Source: Raineya sp.
GTDB taxonomy: Bacteria; Bacteroidota; Bacteroidia; Cytophagales; Thermonemataceae
Reading direction: 5' to 3'
DNA: 64,000 bases
NCBI GenBank assembly: GCA_025454915.1
Contig: JALONN010000012.1
Span: forward strand, 124,001-188,000
In this document: positions 51,434 to 60,087 of the stretch, piece by piece
Position numbering within the stretch: the first letter of the stretch is position 1
Layout of the letters: each line of letters begins with the position of its first letter
The notes under the pieces: generated by a model
Databases searched by the model: none
What the model saw: only the letters and a program-made list of their open reading frames with translations
Told to the model about the DNA's origin: nothing
Program-made: the position numbers and the translations under genes

Positions 51434-52666
51434 ATGCACAGCCCTGAATTTGAAAATCTATTATTGCTTTTGAAAAGTGAAAATACTTTTCAGGTAGGTT
51501 TGGAACTTGCTCAACATCACCAAGAAGAGTTTGAAAAGCATTTTAAATGTACATTAGAAGAGTACAAAGAACTTATAGAATTTTTGGTGAAATACGAGGC
51601 TTGGGACTTTAAAGAGCCTTTGGAAGAAATTGTAGAATTAAGACTACATTCCAAAAACATTGCTAAATTACCAATGAGTATTATGGTATTGTCTAACCTG
51701 AAAAACGTATATTTGGGATATAATAAATTAACGATTTTACCAGAGACAATAGGAAAGTTACAGAATTTACAAAAATTGAATTTAGACAGCAATTTATTCA
51801 TGTTATTGCCAGAAAAAATAGGAGAATTGAAGGAGTTGAATTTAGACAGCAATTTATTCATGTTATTGCCAGAAAAAATAGGAGAATTGAAGGAGCTACA
51901 AACATTAAATTTGGATAATAATCAACTACCAGTCTTGCCTAAAGCAATCAAAAAACTATCAAATTTACAAAATTTGTTCTCAGAAAATAATCAACTAACT
52001 ATTTTACCACAAACAATAGAGATATCAAAAAAATTAAAGTGGTTATACTTAGGAGGAAATCAACTTACTTTTCTGCCAAAGACAATTGGAAAATTGGATA
52101 AATTACAACGTCTAATTTTATTTGGTAACCTATTAATTAGCTTGCCCAAAACAATTGGAAAACTAAAAAAATTACAAGATCTGAATTTGGGATATAATAA
52201 ACTAACGAAATTACCTGAAACACTAGGGGAGCTACAAAATTTGGAATCTTTAAATTTAAGAAATAATCAACTGACAACCCTACCAGAAACAATAGGAGAG
52301 TTAAAAAAACTGAAAAATTTGTATTTAATTGAAAATCAATTGAATACATTACCTGAAGTGATTGGAAAATTAAGCAAAATTCAACATTTAGATTTAGGTA
52401 GTAATAAATTAACAACATTACCAGAAACAATAGGAGAACTAAAAAAATTAGAAGACTTATTTCTAGGAAATAATCAATTAACAATATTACCTGAAAGTAT
52501 GGGTAAATTGAAAAAAATGAAATGTTTGTCTTTATCAGGAAATCAACTCCAATCTTTGCCCCAATCACTGAAAGAATTAAAAAACTGTAAAATCTATATA
52601 GGTAAAAATTCTTCTGAAGCTTTGCAAGCGTGTGTAAAAGACTGGGAAAATGTGATTTTTGTATAA
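51434..52666 (+). CDS. cytosolic leucine-rich-repeat protein
   Basis: A 410-aa protein without signal peptide. Residues 1-65 are a helical cap (YKELIEFLVKYEAWDFKEPLEEI). Then come about 13 LRRs of 23 residues with the pattern LxxLxLxxNxLxxLPExIGxLxx. Residues 115-154 hold two identical 20-residue units, encoded by an exact 60-base duplication, which breaks the 23-residue register by three residues. The final repeat is capped by SLKELKNCKIYIGKN. LRRs bind proteins; the partner is unknown. It is homologous to the next gene. Confidence 0.85.
   Translation: MHSPEFENLLLLLKSENTFQVGLELAQHHQEEFEKHFKCTLEEYKELIEFLVKYEAWDFKEPLEEIVELRLHSKNIAKLPMSIMVLSNLKNVYLGYNKLTILPETIGKLQNLQKLNLDSNLFMLLPEKIGELKELNLDSNLFMLLPEKIGELKELQTLNLDNNQLPVLPKAIKKLSNLQNLFSENNQLTILPQTIEISKKLKWLYLGGNQLTFLPKTIGKLDKLQRLILFGNLLISLPKTIGKLKKLQDLNLGYNKLTKLPETLGELQNLESLNLRNNQLTTLPETIGELKKLKNLYLIENQLNTLPEVIGKLSKIQHLDLGSNKLTTLPETIGELKKLEDLFLGNNQLTILPESMGKLKKMKCLSLSGNQLQSLPQSLKELKNCKIYIGKNSSEALQACVKDWENVIFV
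51776..51895 (+). repeat. exact 60-base tandem duplication inside the LRR gene
   Basis: Bases 51776-51835 are identical to 51836-51895. The frame is kept (20 codons), but the 23-residue LRR unit is shortened by three residues at the joint. With no differences between copies it must be very recent. Confidence 0.93.
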
Positions 52667-52719
52667 AAAAGTTACTCTTTACTTTTATCATTACTTTTGA
52701 AATATAAAAAAATATTCTA

Positions 52720-53973
52720 ATGAAAAAACTCATTTTTTTTCTCGTTTTTATGTGTTTTTATGTGTTTGCACAAGGACAATTATTAGACAGCACCACTTTA
52801 GCAAATGCAAAAAAATATAAAAGCCTTGAAGAAGCTTTGAAAGAGCCTTTGAAAGTGTATAAATTGGATTTATATGAAAGTAAATTAACCACTTTACCCA
52901 AAGCAATTGGGGAATTGAAGAATTTGACTGAATTAAATTTAGGTTGGAATCAAATAAGGGCTTTACCCAAAGAAATTGAGGAATTGAAGAATTTGACTAT
53001 ACTAGACTTACGCTTTAATCAATTAACTACTTTACCCAAAGAAATTTGGGAATTGAAGAGTTTAGCTACATTAGAATTATGGTGTAACAAATTGACCACT
53101 TTGCCCAAAGAAATCGGGAATTTGAAAAACTTGATTTTACTAGATTTAACTTCTAATCAATTGACCACTTTGCCCAAAGAGATTGCGGAATTGAAGAATT
53201 TGAAAAAATTGGAACTGGGGGGAAATCAATTCACCACTTTACCCCAAGAGATTTGGGATTTGAAAAAATTGTATTTGCATCAAAATCAATTCACCACTCT
53301 CCCCAAAGAAATTTGGGAATTGAAGAATTTAACTGAATTACGTTTAGACGAAAATCAATTCACCAAATTACCCGAAGAAATAGGGGAATTGAAGAATTTG
53401 AAAAAATTGTATTTGCATCAAAATCAATTCATCACTCTACCCCAAAAGATTTGGGAATTGAAGAATTTAACTGAATTACGTTTAGACGAAAATCAATTCA
53501 CTAAATTACCTAAAGCAATTGGGGAATTGAAAGATTTGACCGAATTATATTTAGGAAGAAATCAATTGATAACTTTGCCCAAAGAGATTGCGGAATTGAA
53601 GAATTTGAAAAAATTATATTTAGAGCATAATCACTTGATCACTTTGCCTAAAGAAATTTTTGAATTACAGAATTTAAAAGAATTGAATTTGCATCATAAT
53701 CAATTGACCACTTTGCCTAAAAAAATTTTTGAATTGAAGGATTTGACCGAATTATATTTAGGAAGAAATCAATTGACCACTTTGCCTAAAGAAATTGAAG
53801 AATTGAAAAATTTGAACACATTGGATTTGCATCATAATCAATTGACCACTTTACCCCAAGAAATCTGGGAATTGAAGAACTTAAGAACATTGATTTTGTT
53901 TGGAAATAAAGTTTCTGACCAAGAAAAAGAAAACATTAAAAAAAATCTACCAAATTGTGACATACGTTTTTGA
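52720..53973 (+). CDS. exported leucine-rich-repeat protein
   Basis: A 417-aa protein with a signal peptide (LIFFLVFMCFYVFAQG). After the leader QLLDSTTLANAKKYKSLEEAL come about 15 LRRs of the type LTxLxLxxNQLTTLPKEIxELKN. The DNA is highly repetitive with ~69-base units. One repeat is short (DLKKLYLHQNQ). The C-terminal cap is SDQEKENIKKNLPNCDIRF. It is probably secreted or in the envelope. A deleted copy of this gene lies downstream (54056-54327). Confidence 0.85.
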   Translation: MKKLIFFLVFMCFYVFAQGQLLDSTTLANAKKYKSLEEALKEPLKVYKLDLYESKLTTLPKAIGELKNLTELNLGWNQIRALPKEIEELKNLTILDLRFNQLTTLPKEIWELKSLATLELWCNKLTTLPKEIGNLKNLILLDLTSNQLTTLPKEIAELKNLKKLELGGNQFTTLPQEIWDLKKLYLHQNQFTTLPKEIWELKNLTELRLDENQFTKLPEEIGELKNLKKLYLHQNQFITLPQKIWELKNLTELRLDENQFTKLPKAIGELKDLTELYLGRNQLITLPKEIAELKNLKKLYLEHNHLITLPKEIFELQNLKELNLHHNQLTTLPKKIFELKDLTELYLGRNQLTTLPKEIEELKNLNTLDLHHNQLTTLPQEIWELKNLRTLILFGNKVSDQEKENIKKNLPNCDIRF

Positions 53974-54055
53974 TAAAACATATTGTCACCTCAAAAAAAT
54001 GGCATTTTTGGGTATGTTTTTTTATCTTTACACTAAAATAACTCAAAAAGTCTTG

Positions 54056-54327
54056 ATGAAAAAACTCATTTTCACTTTCATGCTTGTATACATGTGTGTA
54101 TGTATAAAGACAATTATTAGATAGCACCACTTTAGCAAATGCTAAGGAATCTAGAAGCTTTGAAAGTGTATAAAATGACTTCATCTTCTAAGCAAATAAC
54201 TACTTTCCTGAAAGAAATTTGAGAATTAAGAAATTTATAATGTTTTTATTTAATTGAAAATCAAATTTTTGTATGAGAAAAAGAAAAAATAAAAGCACTT
54301 TTGCCAAATTGTAATGTAATATTTTAA
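54056..54327 (+). pseudogene. collapsed copy of the exported LRR gene
   Basis: From ATG 54056 the DNA follows the start of the 52720 gene: the same ATGAAAAAACTCATTTT start, the block encoding LLDSTTLANAK (with frame breaks and an in-frame TAG), and the EALKVYK segment. One to two degenerate LRR units remain. The end, EKEKIKALLPNCNVIF with TAA at 54325-54327, matches the cap of the parent (EKENIKKNLPNCDIRF). Almost the whole repeat array is missing and the frame is broken, so it is a pseudogene created by deletion between repeats followed by decay. Confidence 0.85.
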
Positions 54328-54432
54328 CAAAATAGATTCTCTTATAATTTTCAAAAAAAGCTACTCTTCACTTTTATTTCAAAGAGTTACAAAAATCATA
54401 AACAAGATTTAGAAATAAACTCATATTTTTTG

Positions 54433-54440
54433 TAATTTTG
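54433..54440 (+). promoter_or_regulatory. -7 element, likely ABC-F gene promoter
   Basis: TAATTTTG, an exact TAnnTTTG match, 32 bases before ATG 54473. A TTTA at 54408-54411 is a weak -33 element (21-base spacer). Between the LRR pseudogene and this site only AT-rich sequence is seen. Confidence 0.5.
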
Positions 54441-54472
54441 CAGAAAATTAGAAATAGGAAGAAAATACGATT

Positions 54473-56077
54473 ATGATTTCTACAGAAAATGTAACTCTAC
54501 AGTATGGTAAACGCACCTTGTTTGAGGATGTAACCATTAAATTTAATCCTCATACTTGTTATGGATTGATAGGTGCGAATGGGGCGGGAAAATCAACTTT
54601 TCTGAAAATTCTTGCTGGTGAAATAGAACCCAACAAAGGCGGTGTCAATATGCCTCCTAACACTCGTTTGTCTGTACTCAAACAAAATCACTATGAATTT
54701 GATGAGTTTACACCCTTGCAAACAGTGATGATGGGGCATAAAAAGCTTTATGATGTAATGACTGAGAAAGATGCTATTTATGCCAATCCTGATGCCACAG
54801 ATGATGATTTTATGAGAGCAGGAGAGCTAGAAGGTGTTTTTGCAGATTTGGATGGCTGGAATGCAGAACCCGAAGCAGCAAAACTTTTAAGTGGTTTGGG
54901 AATTATTGAAAGTCAACATCATACACCTCTTAAATATCTAAACGAAAGCGAAAAAGTACGTATCTTATTAGCTCAGGCTCTTTTTGGAAATCCTGATGTG
55001 TTACTTTTAGATGAGCCTACCAACGGTTTGGATATAGAGTCCGTTACTTGGCTTGAAAACTTTTTGATGGATTTTGAAAATACAGTCATTGTAATTTCCC
55101 ACGACAGACACTTTTTAGATGCTGTTTGTACAGCAATCGCCGATGTAGATTTCAAGAAAATACAGTTATATGTAGGTAACTACTCATTCTGGTACGAATC
55201 TAGCCAGTTAGCTTTGCGTCAGAAACAAGACCAAAACAAGAAAACAGAAGAGAAACGTAAAGACCTTGAAGAATTTATTCGTAGATTTAGTGCCAATGCT
55301 TCTAAATCTCGTCAGGCAACCTCTAGACAACGTTTATTAGAAAAACTAACCCTTGAAGACATTACACCATCTTCAAGAAAATACCCATACATCGCATTTA
55401 AAGCAGAAAGAGAAGCTGGTGACCAACTACTTTCAGTAGAAAACCTAACCAAAACTGCTGATGATGGAACTGTTTTGTTTAAGAACTTGAGTTTTACCAT
55501 CAGAAAAGGCGAAAAAGTGGTGTTTTTATGCAGAAATCCTAAAGTGTTGACAACACTTTTTGATGTGTTAATGGAAGAAACTAAACCCGATAGTGGAGAG
55601 TTCCGTTGGGGAGTAACTACTTCAAGAACTTACTTACCAACTGATAACAGTTCATTTTTTGATGGAATAGAGCTAAATCTGGTAGATTGGCTCAGACAAT
55701 ATTCAACTGAAAAAGATGAGAGTTTTATCAGAGGATTTTTAGGTAGAATGCTGTTCTCTGGTGAGGAAGCTCTTAAACAGGCAAAAGTACTTTCTGGAGG
55801 TGAAAAAGTACGTTGTATGCTTTCAAGAATGATGCTGAGTGGAGCAAATGTGTTACTATTAGATGAACCTACCAATCACTTGGATATGGAAAGTATCATC
55901 TCTTTAAACAATGCCATGACAGATTTTACGGGTACGATGTTATTTACCTCTCATGACCACCAACTTGTTCAGACAGTTGCCAATCGTGTGATAGAGATCA
56001 AAGAAGATGGTATCGTAGATAAATTATGTACTTATGATGAGTACCTAGAAGAAAAAGCTTCAAAGACTGCTGTATAA
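54473..56077 (+). CDS. ABC-F family ATPase (YbiT-like)
   Basis: A 534-aa soluble ATPase with two ABC domains joined by the ABC-F linker (WYESSQLALRQKQDQNKKTEEKRKDLEEFIRRF). Domain 1 has Walker A GANGAGKST (34-42), a weak signature LNESE (156-160) and Walker B LLLDEPTNGLD. Domain 2 lacks Walker A (VVFLCRNPKVLTTLFD at about 349) but has signature LSGGE (440-444), Walker B LLLDEPTNHLD and SHD. Consensus site 1 is thus intact and the other is degenerate. ABC-F proteins bind the ribosome E site. The same asymmetry occurs, as I recall, in Bacteroides homologues. Confidence 0.9.
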   Translation: MISTENVTLQYGKRTLFEDVTIKFNPHTCYGLIGANGAGKSTFLKILAGEIEPNKGGVNMPPNTRLSVLKQNHYEFDEFTPLQTVMMGHKKLYDVMTEKDAIYANPDATDDDFMRAGELEGVFADLDGWNAEPEAAKLLSGLGIIESQHHTPLKYLNESEKVRILLAQALFGNPDVLLLDEPTNGLDIESVTWLENFLMDFENTVIVISHDRHFLDAVCTAIADVDFKKIQLYVGNYSFWYESSQLALRQKQDQNKKTEEKRKDLEEFIRRFSANASKSRQATSRQRLLEKLTLEDITPSSRKYPYIAFKAEREAGDQLLSVENLTKTADDGTVLFKNLSFTIRKGEKVVFLCRNPKVLTTLFDVLMEETKPDSGEFRWGVTTSRTYLPTDNSSFFDGIELNLVDWLRQYSTEKDESFIRGFLGRMLFSGEEALKQAKVLSGGEKVRCMLSRMMLSGANVLLLDEPTNHLDMESIISLNNAMTDFTGTMLFTSHDHQLVQTVANRVIEIKEDGIVDKLCTYDEYLEEKASKTAV

Positions 56078-56080
56078 AAA

Positions 56081-56110
56081 CTAAAAAACTCGCTTTAAGC
56101 GAGTTTTTTA
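56081..56110. terminator. bidirectional intrinsic terminator
   Basis: CTAAAAAACTCGCTT / AAGCGAGTTTTTTAG with T runs on both strands, between the ABC-F gene and the convergent gene ending at 56113. Confidence 0.92.
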
Positions 56111-56112
56111 GT

Positions 56113-57594
56113 TTATTTGTTCAAAAGAGCCATTTCTTCAAAAAGGTAGTCTGGCAATGTTTTGAGAGCAATATTTAAACATTTTTTGTTTTGCTCTTTT
56201 ACTTTATCATCTTTTATGCAATCATTATAACTAATGAATAAATAACACATAATGACTCTATTGTAATCATCCAATTCTTTGTCAGCTATTATTTCCAGAA
56301 TGGCAGTTGAAACTGCTTTTGCTTCATGGCTTTCTGATAAAGCTCTACCCAATCTTCCTACATCTCCATAATAATGGTTTTTACTGGCGTTCTCCATTCT
56401 GAATGTAATGCCCAAAAGAAGACTCTTAACATCAATATTTAAAAGCTCAAGTTCTTTAATATAGGTTTGCCTTCCTTCCCAAGCATAACTGCCATCACTC
56501 ATTCTCTCAAATCTGTCATTCATAATATCTAAGTGTGCTCGTAAAAAAACTTTCCAATAGGCGGTTTCTGCTGATAGTTTGGCTATACTTAAAGCATGAA
56601 GTCTTGGACCATCATCTTGACTACAGCCACCAATCACTCTACGCCTTCTCTTTATTTCCAATTCTGCCTTTTTTGAATGATAACGCCTCACGTACTCTTC
56701 AAATTCTTCAAGTTCATTTCTATTTAAAGTTGGATTTTTTTCTTGAAGCTCTTTAACGGCATTTTCAAGTAGTATATCAAATTTCTTATTTTTCAATCTT
56801 GCTTTATCAATTAAAGAAAATCTTAATGAATCCCATGTATCATATTTATCATAGTAATCTATAGGTGTATGATTGTCATCTACTGGGTCTTTGGGTTTAT
56901 TGGTTATCTTATTAACATACTCTGTAAATGCTTCAATTTGAGGATAATTATTTTTATCGAAATCTTCTCCAGAATACAATATTCGAGAAGTAGTATCAAT
57001 CATACAATTAGAATATTGTATCATTCTTGCATATTTATAAGGAATGGTTTTGCTAGAAAACTCTTCTGTAAAATAAAAAGCAACCAAATATTCTTCAGAA
57101 TATTTACTTTTTTCTGAATAATTATAAACCCATGTATTCTTTAACTTTTTATCAGTGTAATCAATTTTTATACGAGTAGAAAATTCGTCTGCTCCAACAC
57201 TACTGAACATTATTTTATGTTGTTTCGTTTTAGTGTCATAATCCATGTATTGGTAGCTGTACTTTATAATCAACAATTCTTTTTGGTTTTTTATATTTGG
57301 ATATTTTTTTATAAAATCTTTGAAAGAAATATGATTGTCCATATCTAATTTTGCTTTGTTAGCATCTTCTCCAAGAAGATAAACATAATGAGCTTTATTT
57401 TGCATTTGTGATAGATATGTAGTATTCAAATCACAAACCTTGAATTTCAAGTTCAAGGAATCTACAATTTTTTTAAGGGGTTTAATGGTTTCATCAGAGT
57501 AAATCAATCCATTGCCTAATATATTAAATTCGGTGTTTTGGGCAAAAGCAGAATGTCCTATCCATAGAGATAGAAAAAGAAAAATAGATTTCAT
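56113..57594 (-). CDS. exported protein of unknown function
   Basis: A 493-aa protein with a signal peptide (IFLFLSLWIGHSAFAQ). The first half is mixed alpha/beta (VDSLNLKFKVCDLN.. YVYLLGEDANKAKLDMDNH). The second half is helical with a charged region (ELEEFEEYVRRYHSKKAELEIKRRRR) and a segment GGCSQDDGPRLHALSIAKLSAETAYWKVFLRAHLDI. No known motif is recognised. It has a 128-base upstream gap with no clear promoter. Confidence 0.7.
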   Translation of the reverse strand: MKSIFLFLSLWIGHSAFAQNTEFNILGNGLIYSDETIKPLKKIVDSLNLKFKVCDLNTTYLSQMQNKAHYVYLLGEDANKAKLDMDNHISFKDFIKKYPNIKNQKELLIIKYSYQYMDYDTKTKQHKIMFSSVGADEFSTRIKIDYTDKKLKNTWVYNYSEKSKYSEEYLVAFYFTEEFSSKTIPYKYARMIQYSNCMIDTTSRILYSGEDFDKNNYPQIEAFTEYVNKITNKPKDPVDDNHTPIDYYDKYDTWDSLRFSLIDKARLKNKKFDILLENAVKELQEKNPTLNRNELEEFEEYVRRYHSKKAELEIKRRRRVIGGCSQDDGPRLHALSIAKLSAETAYWKVFLRAHLDIMNDRFERMSDGSYAWEGRQTYIKELELLNIDVKSLLLGITFRMENASKNHYYGDVGRLGRALSESHEAKAVSTAILEIIADKELDDYNRVIMCYLFISYNDCIKDDKVKEQNKKCLNIALKTLPDYLFEEMALLNK

Positions 57595-57673
57595 AGAGTT
57601 ATAGCATTTAAAATGAATAGCTTAAACAATATAATAAGATTTCTTGATATTAAAAATAAAACGGATAATAAAA

Positions 57674-57701
57674 ATGGATAACTAAAAACTAAGTTATCCA
57701 T
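57674..57701 (-). terminator. intrinsic terminator
   Basis: ATGGATAACT / AGTTATCCAT with an 8-base loop. On the minus strand it follows the enoyl-CoA hydratase stop and is followed by TTTTTATT. Confidence 0.8.
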
Positions 57702-57722
57702 ATAAAATATGAGAATATTACC

Positions 57723-58496
57723 TTACCATTTTAGTGTTTTCTTTTCCAAGAAATAAGCAATCCCTTTTTTACAATCTTCGCTTTCACGAGCATGAGCATT
57801 TTGTTTGGCTGCAAAAGAAAGAGCATCTTTGAGAGCCATTTCCTGTACCTGAGCAATCATTTGCTTGGTGGTTTGCATACTCTGAGAAGAATTATTTTCA
57901 CATAGGCTTTGTGCAAATGTTTGTACTTTACTTTCTAACTCATTTGGTTCAACTATAAAATTGATTAAACCATATTCTAAGGCTTTTTGAGCCGAAATTA
58001 AATCGCCTGAAAGCAATAACTCTTTAGCTCTGCCTTCTCCAATTTTTCTGAGTAAAAATACCATTACAATTGCAGGAATGAACCCGATTTTTACTTCTGT
58101 GTAACCAAATTGAGCTTCGGGAACAGTAAACGAAAAATCGCAAACAGTGGCTAAACCAGCACCACCAGCAATAGCATGTCCATGAATTTGCCCGATGACT
58201 ACCTTGGGATGTGTATAAATGATCTCAAAAAGTTCTTTGAGGTGTGAGGAATCTGCAAGATTTTCCTCAAAAGTATTTTTTTGAAGCGTTTGCAAATACT
58301 CTAAATCTGCTCCAGCACAAAAAACCTTTCCATTAGCTTTTAATACAATGACTTTTGCAGCATCGTCTGTTTTTGCTTGTCTAAAAGACTGTTTTAACTC
58401 TTCAACTACTTTGAAATTTAGAGCATTTCGCTTGTCAGCTCTGTTAAGAGTAATATAAGCAATTCTGTTTTCTACATGATAAGTTACAAACTCCAT
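57723..58496 (-). CDS. enoyl-CoA hydratase/isomerase family protein
   Basis: A 257-aa crotonase-fold enzyme. It starts VTYHVENRIAYITLNRADKRNALN, has the oxyanion motifs FCAGADLEYLQ and GHAIAGGAGLATVCD, and EVKIGFIPAIV where the second catalytic Glu is expected. It acts on acyl-CoA in fatty acid or amino acid breakdown; the substrate is unspecific. It follows two small membrane protein genes. Confidence 0.9.
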   Translation of the reverse strand: MEFVTYHVENRIAYITLNRADKRNALNFKVVEELKQSFRQAKTDDAAKVIVLKANGKVFCAGADLEYLQTLQKNTFEENLADSSHLKELFEIIYTHPKVVIGQIHGHAIAGGAGLATVCDFSFTVPEAQFGYTEVKIGFIPAIVMVFLLRKIGEGRAKELLLSGDLISAQKALEYGLINFIVEPNELESKVQTFAQSLCENNSSQSMQTTKQMIAQVQEMALKDALSFAAKQNAHARESEDCKKGIAYFLEKKTLKW

Positions 58497-58504
58497 AAAT
58501 ACAT

Positions 58505-58999
58505 TTATTGAATATGTTTTAAAATTAAATTAGCTACTTTGTTGGCATTAGAAGATGCATGTTTACCAGGGTAATCGCCATAAGATTTGATAAGAATGTC
58601 TTTGCGATTATTGAGTTTTACAATCACATCATAATCTCGACTTACCACTGAACCATTCTTTTTTCGAACAGACTCTTTAACCATTACTTGTTTGATTTCA
58701 GACTTTGGGATTAACCTATCAGGAGGTAAAAACCAAGGGATAGGTTGATTCTGAATCTTTATTCCTTCAGAACTAAAGGTAAAAACAACAGTATTGATGA
58801 TACCACTCAATCCAAAATACAACAGAGGTACAGAAAAAATAATAACACTTCCTATTGAAATGCTGATCATTTGAAGCCCCATTAAACCAAAAGCCAAAGG
58901 AAGCAGATAAACAATATAAGCTCCCCATTTACGAGCTAATACAAGTTTTTTATCTGTTTGAAAAGCTTTAGAAAAACCTTTTACCTCAAGAGCCTCCAT
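58505..58999 (-). CDS. membrane protein of unknown function, paralogue 1
   Basis: A 164-aa protein. The start MEALEVKGFSKAFQTDKKLVL is followed by two membrane helices (YIVYLLPLAFGLMGLQMISISIG and VIIFSVPLLYFGLSGIINTVVF) and a beta-rich tail (IPWFLPPDRLIPKSEIKQVMVKES.. VIVKLNNRKDILIKSYGDYPG). It resembles PH-like membrane proteins of the YdjN/DUF type, but no name is safe. It is about 45% identical to the next gene by eye. It ends 9 bases before the hydratase gene start. Confidence 0.75.
   Translation of the reverse strand: MEALEVKGFSKAFQTDKKLVLARKWGAYIVYLLPLAFGLMGLQMISISIGSVIIFSVPLLYFGLSGIINTVVFTFSSEGIKIQNQPIPWFLPPDRLIPKSEIKQVMVKESVRKKNGSVVSRDYDVIVKLNNRKDILIKSYGDYPGKHASSNANKVANLILKHIQ
58949..58999 (-). 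repeat. conserved 5' block shared with paralogue 2 (copy 1)
   Basis: The first 51 bases of the gene match 59522-59572 with two differences, while the rest of the two genes has diverged widely. Confidence 0.9.
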
Positions 59000-59047
59000 A
59001 AATTTTATAAGTTCAAATTATTAAAAAGACTTAAGGATGTTTTTTAG

Positions 59048-59572
59048 TTAAACATACTTTAAAATTAAGTTGGCTGTATCGTTTGCATAATAAGCTGCTT
59101 TTTCACCAAAATAAAGACCATAAGATTGAATAATGATTTCTTTACCTGTTTTTAATTGAATAATTAAAAGATAAATAGGAACTGTTTTATGAACAACTTC
59201 TTTTACTAGAATTTGAGATATATCAGACTTTGGAATAAATTGATTAGGTGATAAAAACCAATGAATGGGTTTGTTCTCCAATCTAATACCCTGAGAGTTA
59301 AATTTTAAAGTAATAGTATTCAAAAGACCACACAATCCCAAATAGAGTAGTGGTAGAGTAAAAACAATAATACTTCCTGTAATAACAGCAATTTTCTTAA
59401 GCCCTGTCAAATCAAACATGACAGGAAGAATATAAATTATAGAAACTCCCAGATACAAACTAAGAGCCAAAGGAATAATATAAATAATAAAATTATTCCA
59501 TCTGCGAGTCAGAGTAAGTTCTTTGTCTGTTTGAAAAGCTTTAGAAAAACCTTTTACCTCAAGAGCTTCCAT
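59048..59572 (-). CDS. membrane protein of unknown function, paralogue 2
   Basis: A 174-aa paralogue of the downstream gene. It has the same MEALEVKGFSKAFQTDK start, then FIIYIIPLALSLYLGVSIIYILPVMF and IIVFTLPLLYLGLCGLLNTITL as membrane helices, then IHWFLSPNQFIPKSDISQILVKE and IIQSYGLYFGEKAAYYANDTANLILKY. The IPWFL..IPKS-I pattern is conserved between both. Unknown role; possibly they act as a pair. Upstream of it is yiaA. Confidence 0.75.
   Translation of the reverse strand: MEALEVKGFSKAFQTDKELTLTRRWNNFIIYIIPLALSLYLGVSIIYILPVMFDLTGLKKIAVITGSIIVFTLPLLYLGLCGLLNTITLKFNSQGIRLENKPIHWFLSPNQFIPKSDISQILVKEVVHKTVPIYLLIIQLKTGKEIIIQSYGLYFGEKAAYYANDTANLILKYV
59522..59572 (-). repeat. conserved 5' block shared with paralogue 1 (copy 2)
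   Basis: It has 49 of 51 bases identical to 58949-58999 (differences at codons 2 and 16). It encodes the identical N-terminus. Confidence 0.9.
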
Positions 59573-59596
59573 AAGCTGTATAAACTTTGATTATTT

Positions 59597-60016
59597 TTAA
59601 GAAGATATACTGTTTTTATTATTTTCTTTGGCTGCTTCTAAATCATCTCTGAGGTTTTTCTGGACAGCAATGGCACCAAAAAGAGCTAGCATAAATGCAA
59701 ATATGTAAAATCCTTTTTCACTGGGTAAAATATTGGTATTCCAGAGACCTACAGCCAGTAGTACAATAGATAAGATTGTCCCAAACCAGCAAATACCATA
59801 ATAAATATCTGTTACAGGTAAGCCTTCCATACGGTCACGTACGCTTTTTTGAAGTGAAATAACTGCAAAAAGCCCAAAAAATAAGACTGTAAAATAAAAT
59901 CCTTTTTCACTTAAAAGCATTTCAGCTCTCCAAAGCCCAACTAAAAATCCGATAGCTCCTGTGCCTAAGGCAATCCATGAAGCTGCAATAAAAGCTCCTG
60001 ATGTTTTTCTAACCAT
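59597..60016 (-). CDS. yiaA: YiaA/YiaB-type inner membrane protein
   Basis: A 139-aa protein with two YiaAB two-helix units. The repeated motif is SEKGFYFTVLFFGLFAVISLQKSVRDRMEGLP in unit 1 and SEKGFYIFAFMLALFGAIAVQKNLRDDLE in unit 2. Each has two membrane helices and the QK-VRD/LRD end. Function is unknown in E. coli as well. It is in a minus-strand cluster with the two paralogues and the hydratase gene. Confidence 0.87.
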   Translation of the reverse strand: MVRKTSGAFIAASWIALGTGAIGFLVGLWRAEMLLSEKGFYFTVLFFGLFAVISLQKSVRDRMEGLPVTDIYYGICWFGTILSIVLLAVGLWNTNILPSEKGFYIFAFMLALFGAIAVQKNLRDDLEAAKENNKNSISS

Positions 60017-60041
60017 ATTTAAAATTGTTTTTAGATATAAA

Positions 60042-60072
60042 AAGAGTTACATGAAACTCTTATGTAACTCTT
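60042..60072 (-). terminator. intrinsic terminator
   Basis: AAGAGTTACAT / ATGTAACTCTT with a 9-base loop, followed on the minus strand by TTTTTAT. It separates the lipoprotein gene from the yiaA cluster. Confidence 0.8.
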
Positions 60073-60087
60073 AAAAATAAATAAATA

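Noticed and set aside
52137..52733. 198-aa minus-strand open frame inside the LRR gene
   Set aside because: A shadow of the repeats, made of Leu/Phe/Tyr from the antisense LRR codons.
52860..53920. Regular ~69-base repeats
   Set aside because: These are LRR units of a coding sequence, not a CRISPR or satellite repeat.
53900..54124. 74-aa plus-strand open frame across the end of the LRR gene
   Set aside because: Out-of-frame reading of the LRR gene end and of the pseudogene start; no protein character.
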